From: Candidatus Cloacimonadota bacterium
GTDB lineage: Bacteria > Cloacimonadota > Cloacimonadia > Cloacimonadales > Cloacimonadaceae
Assembly (NCBI GenBank): GCA_028683635.1
Contig: JAQUHL010000016.1
Coordinates: 1-13,629 of the forward strand
Reading direction: 5' to 3'
DNA: 13,629 bases
The first letter of the stretch is position 1. Each line of letters begins with the position of its first letter. The notes under the pieces are model-generated. The model had not been told where the DNA came from. It saw only the letters and a list, made by a program, of their open reading frames with translations, and made no database searches. Position numbers and translations under genes: made by a program. Shown here one piece after another: positions 8,009 through 13,629 of the stretch.

Positions 8009-8040
8009 TTGCATTGGAGAATAGCAGAAAGCTATTATAC
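8009..8040 (+). promoter_or_regulatory. Possible weak promoter with a small hairpin ahead of the C25 protease gene
   Basis: The 52-base gap between the YfhO and C25 genes holds TTGCAT (8009-8014) and TATTAT (8033-8038), 18 bases apart. This is a fair -10 but a poor -35 match. The same stretch contains an inverted repeat, AATAGC (8020-8025) and GCTATT (8031-8036), with a 5-base loop and no T-tract, so it is not a terminator. Either the protease gene has its own promoter or it is read through from the YfhO gene. I cannot decide from sequence. Confidence 0.25.
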
Positions 8041-8060
8041 ATTCATTACGGAAGAGGAAA

Positions 8061-11000
8061 ATGAAGAGATTTATAACATTGATAATGTTGCTCAGCATCG
8101 GGCTGAGCTTTGCGCTGAGCCTTGAGATCGCAGTCGATCCCAATGGCTGGCAGCGAGATAGCCGGGGGAAAAACCAGCCCCTGATCATGGAACCCGGGGT
8201 TCCAGAACTGCCCTTTTACCCTGCTAAAGTGCTGATTCCCTTCGGCATGAAGGTGCAGGACGTCCAGATCGAACTTTTGGACCTGGAAGAGATAAGATCC
8301 AATGTCCAGATAAACCACGTCCGCCAGCCCCAGCCCACTTCCATGCCGGTGGCGGATAACACCCTGCCGGACCAAGCGATCTATGGAAGAGACGGCCTGT
8401 GGCCAGAGCAGGACTATAACTACCTCGGCACCCAGTTCTACAGAGGTTACCAGCTTGCCATCATAAACATCTTTCCCTGGCGCTACAACCCAATCCGGAA
8501 AACGGTCTATGCTGCCAAAAGCGTCCGCATCGAAATCGACACCGAGTTTGATAATGACCTTGCCTCCTACCAGGCGAACTTTCACACTCCAGTCCTCGAA
8601 AGGCAGACCCTGGGGCAGACAGAGATTCTAAACAGCAGCCAGAGCCATAGCTACCATAGTTATTCCACCTACCGCAACCACTCGCCCCATTCCAGACTGA
8701 TCGATCTCTCCACTCCCCGCCAGATGATCATCATCACCGATGATACCCGCGCTCCCTGGTTTGCGGATTACGTATCCTGGCGCAATGCCAAGGGCATTTC
8801 CACAGCCGTTTTCCTCACCTCGGATATCTATTCCACCTATACCGGAACAGATAATGCCGCCAAAATCCGTGCCTTCATCACCGATGCCTATCAAAGCTGG
8901 GCAGATAGCTCCACACCACTGGAATATGTGATCCTCGGTGGAGATGATGAAGTGGTTCCCGAACGCGGCTGCAAAGGCAGAGTCGGCGGAACCGTGGACA
9001 ACCGGATGCCGACGGATATCTATTTCAGCAATCTTGACGGCACCTGGAACGCCAATAACAATACCACTTATGGCGAAAACAACGACCAGGTGGACTATCT
9101 TCCCGAAGTGCACATCGGCAGATTCCCTGCCGAGACTATAGGTGAGTTTAACAACATGTTCCGCAAGCACATCTATTATACAGACAACAATACATACAGC
9201 AACAATCTCTCCCTGTTGATCGGCGAAAACCTGAATATGAATCCCGTCACGTGGGGAGGAGATTACAAGGACGACGTCGCACTCCACATTCCCGATACCT
9301 ACCAGTTCAGCCGCCTTTACCAAAGAGAAGGCACCTATAACGGGACAAACGTCTGGAACGCTATCAACAGCGGCTACAACGTCATGAACCACATGGGTCA
9401 TGCCAATGAGACCTCCCTGATCGGCCAGGCCACAAACACCATTCACGGCCTTCAGAACAGCGAGTATGGCTTCCTCTTTTCTCAGGGATGCTATCCCGCA
9501 GCCTTTGATCAAAGAACCAGCGGAGACGGAGAATCCATCGGCGAACACTTTGTAATTGCACCAAACGCACTGATGGCTTTCATCGGCAATACCCGTTACG
9601 GCTGGTATGCTCCCGGCAGCATCGATGGCGCTTCCCAATATTATGACCGCTCCTACTTCGTGGGCATGTTCGAAAATGCCCAGGCGGAACTGGGGAAAGC
9701 ACTTACCTATTCACGCCTGGACAACCTCAATTCCGCCATGGAAAATGACGTAATGCGCTGGTGCTACTATGAAACCGTGCTCTTTGGCGATCCCTCCATC
9801 ACCGTGAAGCATCCGGATACCTTTATGCCTCTGGTGTCGCTTCACAGCTATACAGTCACCGATGAGGACGGTGACAACGATGGCACCATCAATCCCGGAG
9901 AAAGCATCCGTATCTATCCCCGCTTCCAAAATCACGAGGATTGGCACACAGCTTTTAACGTTACCGCAACTATCCAAAATCTTCCCACCGGAGTGACACC
10001 TCTCACCTCCACCCTCAGCTTTGCCTCCCTCGCACCCGGACAGATCACTCCCGAGGACATCTATTTCAGCATCCAGCTTCCTCTGGATGCCGGGTTTGGG
10101 ACCTATGACCTTGAGCTCGTGCTCGATGCCCAGCACCCTCAAACCAACCAGTCTGTGGGCATCCGCAGAGCCACTCTCAGCTATGATATCACCCTCCTGG
10201 ACAGCAACTTCCCCTGGGACTGCAATTTCTCCAGCAAGTCGTCACCCGTGGTCTATGATTTCGATAATGACGAGAGCCTGGACATCCTTTTTATGGACGT
10301 CTTTGGCAATGGTTATATGATAGACAGTGAAGGAGATACCTTCGATCAATTTGCCACTCCGAACGAACTGAACATCAACCGCAGTTTTGCTATGGACGAT
10401 CTGGATCAGGATGGTGCCAAAGATCTGGTGCTTGCCAGCCGTGAAGGCAGCCTTGTCGCCATGAGCACCGATGGCACAATCATCTTCAATTACCAAACCA
10501 ACACTCAGCTTTTACTTACTCCCGTCACCGGTGATCTCGATGGAGATGGATCTGCCGATGTCGTAGTTGCCGGCTTGGATCGCAACCTCTATGCCCTGGA
10601 TAACCTGGGTAATCCCAAAACCGGATTCCCCATTCTGCTCTCCGGTGGAGTTCAGACGGAACTGGCAGTCGCCGATCTCGATGGAGATGGCAGCCAGGAA
10701 ATCATTGTCGGCACCTCCGATGGCATCCTCCAGGTGATCAATGGCTCGGGAACCAGCTTCCATCCATCCTTCCCGCTTCAGCTAAGCGGAGCCGTCAAAG
10801 GAGCACCCGTCATCCTCGATAATTCCCGCATCGCCATTGGAACCCAGAACAGGTTTTACCTCATCTCTCCTGAGGGAAACATCATCTTTGAAAACAACAT
10901 CAGTGAAGACGTCGCCAACGGAGCTGTTCTGGCAGATCTGAACCGCAACGGCAGCCTCGACATCATCTTCGTTACCGCCAGCGGAAACCTCTATGCCCTG

Positions 11001-11678
11001 GATCAAAATGGCAATAGCTTCCCCGGATTCCCGATGGCCCTTTCCAACTATTTCACCTGCCCGCCTTTGATTGCCGATCTGGATTCCGATGGGCTCTATG
11101 AGATCATCCTCAATGATTACAACAACAGCACCTACATCGTGAACAACGATGGAACGATGCTTTCCGGATACCCCTTCCCCATGCATTACAGCGGTGCCAC
11201 TCCCGCCACTTTGGTGGATTTCAATGGCAATGGCTTCTTCAAGCTGGTGGCAGGATATGCCAATGGAGTCGTGGTGGTAAACCTGCGCCGTCCCGTCACA
11301 CAGATGACTCCCTGGATCACCTATCGGGGCTCTCTCACCCGCCAGGGTTCCTACGCCGCCACAGGTTATGTGGCAAATCAGGATATCAATAGCCCAGCCC
11401 TGGCAAATATGCTGCGCCAGAACTACCCCAATCCCTTCAATCCCCAGACCACGATCAGCTACCAACTCGAAAAGGAAGGCCCCTTGAGCCTGAGAATCTA
11501 CAATCTCAAAGGACAGTTGGTGCGCAATCTCTTCTCCGGAGCCCAGCAAAAAGGTTCCCACTCGTTGATCTGGAATGGCAAGGATGATTCTGGATCATCA
11601 GTGAGCAGCGGGATCTATTTCTACCGCCTGGAAAGCACGGGATTTTCCCAAACCAAAAAAATGCTGCTTGCCAAGTAA
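8061..11678 (+). CDS. Secreted gingipain-like C25 cysteine protease with FG-GAP repeat region and type IX-type sorting tail
   Basis: A 1205-residue secreted protein. Parts in order: signal peptide (1-20), a C25 propeptide-like region (about 21-200), the C25 catalytic domain (about 220-590), an Ig-like region (about 595-720), FG-GAP/VCBS repeats (about 725-1075), a linker, and a C-terminal sorting domain (about 1118-1205). Catalytic-domain marks are QMIIITDD (221-228), YVILGGDDEVVP (289-300), the catalytic histidine H447 in NHMGHANET and cysteine C477 in FSQGCYPAAF; the 30-residue spacing is close to that of gingipains. Calcium-loop-like DxDxDG motifs start at residues 733, 780, 825, 872, 959, 1006 and 1053. 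The tail NYPNPFNPQTTISYQL... SGIYFYRL...KKMLLAK is the type A sorting domain of type IX secretion cargo. Having that tail argues against this being the sortase PorU, which is also C25. GGAAGAGG precedes the ATG. Natural substrate unknown. Confidence 0.93.
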   Translation: MKRFITLIMLLSIGLSFALSLEIAVDPNGWQRDSRGKNQPLIMEPGVPELPFYPAKVLIPFGMKVQDVQIELLDLEEIRSNVQINHVRQPQPTSMPVADNTLPDQAIYGRDGLWPEQDYNYLGTQFYRGYQLAIINIFPWRYNPIRKTVYAAKSVRIEIDTEFDNDLASYQANFHTPVLERQTLGQTEILNSSQSHSYHSYSTYRNHSPHSRLIDLSTPRQMIIITDDTRAPWFADYVSWRNAKGISTAVFLTSDIYSTYTGTDNAAKIRAFITDAYQSWADSSTPLEYVILGGDDEVVPERGCKGRVGGTVDNRMPTDIYFSNLDGTWNANNNTTYGENNDQVDYLPEVHIGRFPAETIGEFNNMFRKHIYYTDNNTYSNNLSLLIGENLNMNPVTWGGDYKDDVALHIPDTYQFSRLYQREGTYNGTNVWNAINSGYNVMNHMGHANETSLIGQATNTIHGLQNSEYGFLFSQGCYPAAFDQRTSGDGESIGEHFVIAPNALMAFIGNTRYGWYAPGSIDGASQYYDRSYFVGMFENAQAELGKALTYSRLDNLNSAMENDVMRWCYYETVLFGDPSITVKHPDTFMPLVSLHSYTVTDEDGDNDGTINPGESIRIYPRFQNHEDWHTAFNVTATIQNLPTGVTPLTSTLSFASLAPGQITPEDIYFSIQLPLDAGFGTYDLELVLDAQHPQTNQSVGIRRATLSYDITLLDSNFPWDCNFSSKSSPVVYDFDNDESLDILFMDVFGNGYMIDSEGDTFDQFATPNELNINRSFAMDDLDQDGAKDLVLASREGSLVAMSTDGTIIFNYQTNTQLLLTPVTGDLDGDGSADVVVAGLDRNLYALDNLGNPKTGFPILLSGGVQTELAVADLDGDGSQEIIVGTSDGILQVINGSGTSFHPSFPLQLSGAVKGAPVILDNSRIAIGTQNRFYLISPEGNIIFENNISEDVANGAVLADLNRNGSLDIIFVTASGNLYALDQNGNSFPGFPMALSNYFTCPPLIADLDSDGLYEIILNDYNNSTYIVNNDGTMLSGYPFPMHYSGATPATLVDFNGNGFFKLVAGYANGVVVVNLRRPVTQMTPWITYRGSLTRQGSYAATGYVANQDINSPALANMLRQNYPNPFNPQTTISYQLEKEGPLSLRIYNLKGQLVRNLFSGAQQKGSHSLIWNGKDDSGSSVSSGIYFYRLESTGFSQTKKMLLAK
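10242..11285 (+). repeat. Eight FG-GAP/VCBS-type repeats encoded within the C25 protease (predicted beta-propeller)
   Basis: Translated repeats of about 47 residues each carry a calcium-loop-like motif: DFDND (733), DLDQDG (780), DLDGDG (825), DLDGDG (872), DLNRNG (959), DLDSDG (1006) and DFNGNG (1053). Each is followed by a hydrophobic strand and a 'G-x-L-Y-A-L/V-D' strand. Between 872 and 959 lies one more repeat (about 914-945), recognisable by its 'APVIL' and 'FYLISPEG' strands but lacking the acidic loop. FG-GAP repeats usually fold as beta-propellers used for binding. The repeat count is by eye. Confidence 0.8.
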
Positions 11679-11695
11679 ATAACCTGTCTTAATAT

Positions 11696-11726
11696 AAAAG
11701 CCCTGCCTGGTGCAGGGCTTTTTTTT
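11696..11726 (+). terminator. Strong rho-independent terminator after the C25 protease gene
   Basis: A perfect 11-base stem, AAAAGCCCTGC (11696-11706) pairing with GCAGGGCTTTT (11712-11722), has a 5-base loop CTGGT. An uninterrupted run of eight T residues spans 11719-11726. It begins 17 bases after the protease stop codon and should end transcription of the rightward YfhO-C25 unit. The A-rich left arm would also allow partial function in the other direction. Confidence 0.93.
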
Positions 11727-11751
11727 GCTTCGGGGTTTTGTGCTGTATTCC

Positions 11752-11892
11752 AAAGACCATTGAATAGTGGGTTGTAGGGCGAAGCCCTGCTCCTTATGGG
11801 GTAGTGGGCGAAAATGATTTACAAAAATATGCCTCACAACCAGCATATTTGGAAGTCTGTATTTCGATAAATCGGGATGTGCAAGGGTCTTT
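11752..11892. repeat. Copy 1 of a 141-base hairpin-rich element with terminal inverted repeats (MITE-like)
   Basis: This matches copy 2 (12107-12248) with about 19 differences, including one single-base gap, by hand alignment. The ends form an inverted repeat: AAAGACCATTG (11752-11762) pairs with CAAGGGTCTTT (11882-11892) at 10 of 11 positions. Inside are a hairpin GTAGGGC-GAA-GCCCTGC (11774-11790), a perfect 8-base stem AAATATGC/GCATATTT (11825-11832 and 11843-11850, 10-base loop), and a short CGAT/ATCG stem near 11864-11873. No clear target-site duplication flanks it. It could be a MITE-like insertion or a structured RNA; orientation is not known. Confidence 0.7.
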
Positions 11893-12061
11893 ATGGAGCG
11901 CTGCCCCCTGCCCCGCCCTATTATTTTTTCAAAGTAGAAACCGTATAAATGCAATGATGACAAGCAGATAGTCTTCCAAGTGCAGCGGAAGCACAAAAAT
12001 AAATTTCAGAATCACTCAAAACGTCTTACGTAATATATATAGAGGGTATTTTTGGGGAGAG

Positions 12062-12110
12062 CTTTTTCACAGGGGTGGGAGGCAGTATTGAGGATATCAA
12101 CCTGAAAAAG
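12062..12110. repeat. Imperfect inverted repeat at the left border of element copy 2
   Basis: CTTTTTCA (12062-12069) can pair with TGAAAAAG (12103-12110), and GG (12072-12073) with CC (12101-12102) after a two-base bulge; the loop is about 27 bases. The right arm runs into the first bases of element copy 2. There is no T-run placed as in a terminator, and the loop is long, so this may be chance. Confidence 0.3.
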
Positions 12111-12248
12111 AGCGTTGAATAATGGGTTGTAGGGCGAAGCTCTACTCCTTTTAGGGTAGTGAGCGGGGATAGATTTATAAAAATTAGCCTCACAAGCAGC
12201 ATATTTGGAAGTCCGTTTTTCGATTAATCGGGATGTGCAAGGGTCTTT
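12107..12248. repeat. Copy 2 of the hairpin-rich element
   Basis: Same orientation as copy 1, starting 355 bases further on. The ends AAAGAGCGTTG (12107-12117) and CAAGGGTCTTT (12238-12248) pair at 9 of 11 positions. The first hairpin, GTAGGGC-GAA-GCTCTAC (12129-12145), remains fully paired despite two substitutions relative to copy 1. The second hairpin is weakened by an AT-to-TA change that opens two pairs. The best-preserved block is the right third, from GCAGCATATTTGGAAGTC to the end. The copy ends 165 bases before the C10 protease start. Confidence 0.7.
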
Positions 12249-12331
12249 TGCTATAGGCTTGATGAAGAGCAGACTCCTGGGAAGGAGTATTGGTCATACT
12301 GTGAAGTTTTCTGATTCACTGATTTTTCCGA

Positions 12332-12359
12332 TTGACAAAATGAAGCCCTCCAATACAGG
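12332..12359 (+). promoter_or_regulatory. Candidate promoter for the C10 protease gene
   Basis: A perfect -35 hexamer TTGACA (12332-12337) lies 76 bases before the start codon. The best -10 after 16 bases is TACAGG (12354-12359), which is poor. The upstream terminator at 11696-11726 means this gene needs its own promoter somewhere in the gap, but the exact site is uncertain. Confidence 0.25.
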
Positions 12360-12413
12360 TAAAACTCAGAGTAGTAGGTTCAGTCAGGCAGGAAAAAATG
12401 AATTGAGGTTTGG

Positions 12414-13629
12414 ATGAAAAACCTGAAAGCTTTTGCACTTTTGATCCTGGTTCTGCAGCTGGGATTTGTACCCCGGCTCTGGAGTGCTTCAGTAGACATC
12501 ACTGTCGCCAGCCGGGTGGCAAGCAGCCTGCTGCTCAGGATAGCTCCCTTCACACATGTTTTGGGCTCGCCAAGGCAGATAAACAATGAACGGGGTCTTT
12601 TGGCATATCTTTATGATTTGGAACCCAGGGGCTACATCGTGGTAGCAGCGGATGACCTGTTGCCTCCGGTGATGGCTTACTCGCTCACTTCTCCCTATGC
12701 AAACGGCCAGGATAGCATCCTGGAAGAGCTGCTATGTGCAGACCTTGCTTCCAGGCTCGATCAGGCAGCCAGTTTCTCTACCAGCCAGGTTCAATACCAA
12801 AAAAATAAATGGCTTGAGGCTCAGAATCCAATCTCTGGCCGAAACGAGGAGCAGTGGCCTCCGGAGGGTTATTCGACGACCGGAGGATGGCTAAAGACAA
12901 ACTGGGACCAATCCGCCCCCTACAACCTGATGTGTCCGATGGATCCGGTCACCAATGCCCGCAGCATCGCGGGCTGTCCAGCCGTGGCGATCTCTCAGAT
13001 CATCAATTACCATGAGACTATCAATGGCACAGTCCTGGGCGACGAGGATGACTATCATCATAATTACGCCGGCCGAAACTATTGGATCGATGATGATTAT
13101 GAAACCCTGGAATTTCCCAGCTTTGAAGATCTAAACCTTGAGCTTGACTCGCTGATGTATAACTACCGTTACCAGTATCCGCCTACTGCTGAGAATATCG
13201 CAGCTTTGATCTTTGCCACGGGGGTCGCAGCCCAGCAGGTTTATACCTCATCGGCCAGTGGAACCTTCGCAGTAGCCCAGGCCTATTCCGCCATGGAGCG
13301 TTTTGGCTTTGATGGCTGCGAACTTATCACAAACCAGGATCAGGAACTATTGAACAGGATGGCCCAGAATATCATGGACGCAATGCCTGTTCTCCTGGCG
13401 GTCGTCACTCCTGCCTGGGATGCCGGGCACAATCTGGTGGTGGATGGTTACAGAACGGATGGTTTTTTCCACCTCAATTTCGGCTGGAGTGGAAGTTACA
13501 ATGGCTGGTACAATCTCTTTTCCGGTATTCCTTACAACCTCACAGTGCTGGAAGGAGCGGTCCTGGATATCTTGCCCAGAGAGTATTTTTATGCCTTCCC
13601 GGAGGTGGTGGAATTTCTCACAGTGGATA
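12414..13629 (+). CDS. Streptopain-like C10 cysteine protease, N-terminal part (cut by window edge)
   Basis: The frame stays open for 405 codons to the right edge (hand translation). It begins with a signal peptide (1-25, ending LWSA) and has GAGG 5 bases before the ATG. A propeptide region follows, with RGYIVVAADDLLPPVMAYS (about 67-85), typical of C10 prodomains. The mature part starts near 'GWLKTNWDQSAPYN', the usual entry to streptopain-like domains. The catalytic cysteine is C188 in AGCPAVAISQIINYH, the catalytic histidine H339 in GHNLVVDGY, and N355 with W358 in NFGWSG completes the active site. All key residues are intact, and the Cys-to-His distance (151 residues) is close to that of SpeB. 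It is a second secreted cysteine protease beside the C25 gene. Whether it ends in a similar sorting tail cannot be seen. Substrate unknown. Confidence 0.92.
   Translation, partial: MKNLKAFALLILVLQLGFVPRLWSASVDITVASRVASSLLLRIAPFTHVLGSPRQINNERGLLAYLYDLEPRGYIVVAADDLLPPVMAYSLTSPYANGQDSILEELLCADLASRLDQAASFSTSQVQYQKNKWLEAQNPISGRNEEQWPPEGYSTTGGWLKTNWDQSAPYNLMCPMDPVTNARSIAGCPAVAISQIINYHETINGTVLGDEDDYHHNYAGRNYWIDDDYETLEFPSFEDLNLELDSLMYNYRYQYPPTAENIAALIFATGVAAQQVYTSSASGTFAVAQAYSAMERFGFDGCELITNQDQELLNRMAQNIMDAMPVLLAVVTPAWDAGHNLVVDGYRTDGFFHLNFGWSGSYNGWYNLFSGIPYNLTVLEGAVLDILPREYFYAFPEVVEFLTVD

Larger units (their letters stand above)
11727..12413. other. 687-base non-coding stretch with two copies of a structured repeat
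   Basis: No reading frame here has a plausible ribosome site and protein-like composition; the frames that stay open are low-complexity or cross the repeats. The stretch holds two diverged copies of a roughly 141-base element (listed separately), a 214-base AT-variable spacer (11893-12106) with a CCCCTGCCCCGCCC tract near 11905 and an AT-rich TAATATATATAG at about 12031-12042, and the leader of the C10 protease gene (12249-12413). I saw no tRNA, riboswitch or CRISPR pattern. Confidence 0.75.

Noticed and set aside
8628..9638. Long open frame of 336 codons on the minus strand inside the C25 protease gene
   Set aside because: It is antisense to the catalytic domain, whose conserved residues explain the sequence. 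The translated product is a low-complexity Gly/Ile/Val-rich shadow with no recognisable domain.
10782..11561. 259-codon open frame on the minus strand across the FG-GAP region
   Set aside because: It is an antisense shadow of repeated DxDxDG codons (GAT/GGA), giving periodic Ile/Glu/Gly runs; no ribosome site or domain supports it.
11598..11996. 132-codon minus-strand open frame covering the terminator and element copy 1
   Set aside because: It starts inside the C25 gene tail on the opposite strand, crosses the terminator, and the equivalent frame in element copy 2 has a stop and a frame-shifting indel, so it is not conserved as protein.
12205..12417. 70-codon plus-strand open frame ending at the C10 protease start
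   Set aside because: It begins inside element copy 2, has no convincing ribosome site and an unremarkable composition; more likely leader DNA.

Overview
The window looks like chromosomal DNA of a Gram-negative bacterium of the Fibrobacteres-Chlorobi-Bacteroidetes superphylum, most plausibly a Cloacimonadota-type lineage. This is inferred from three things: a Kdo-activating enzyme (KdsB, so the cell makes lipopolysaccharide), a Bacteroidetes-style YfhO membrane protein, and a secreted protease ending in the 'NYPNPFNP' tail typical of type IX-like secretion cargo in these phyla. The lineage call is a judgement from sequence style, not a database result. No rRNA, tRNA, CRISPR array, phage gene or transposase gene was seen.

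Layout. Positions 1-5370 hold a compact leftward gene block. In transcription order it is: an acyl-CoA thioesterase-like hotdog protein, queD, engB (ysxC/yihA), mnmG (gidA), a lipoprotein with two LPP20-like modules, kdsB, and a 5'-nucleotidase-family secreted phosphoesterase cut by the left edge. Junctions after queD are very tight: two ATGA overlaps and gaps of 3, 16 and 7 bases. One operon with translational coupling is likely from queD onward. The block mixes tRNA wobble-base modification (QueD, MnmG), ribosome assembly (EngB) and envelope work (lipoprotein, KdsB).

An 85-base divergent intergenic region (5371-5455) separates this block from rightward genes. These are a large YfhO-family polytopic membrane protein (5456-8008) and a 1205-residue secreted gingipain-like (C25) cysteine protease (8061-11678). 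The protease has an eight-repeat FG-GAP/VCBS region and a C-terminal sorting domain, and is followed by a strong intrinsic terminator.

Positions 11727-12413 are non-coding. They contain two imperfect copies (about 141 bases each, about 86% identical by hand alignment) of a hairpin-rich element with imperfect terminal inverted repeats. This is the least explained part of the window. The right edge holds the first 405 codons of a second secreted cysteine protease, of the streptopain (C10) family.

How they may work together: the right half looks like an outer-surface proteolysis module (C25 and C10 proteases exported through the Sec pathway and, at least for C25, probably a type IX-like route), while the left half is housekeeping. 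I saw no clear evidence of a wholly new multi-gene system. The repeated structured element is the best lead.
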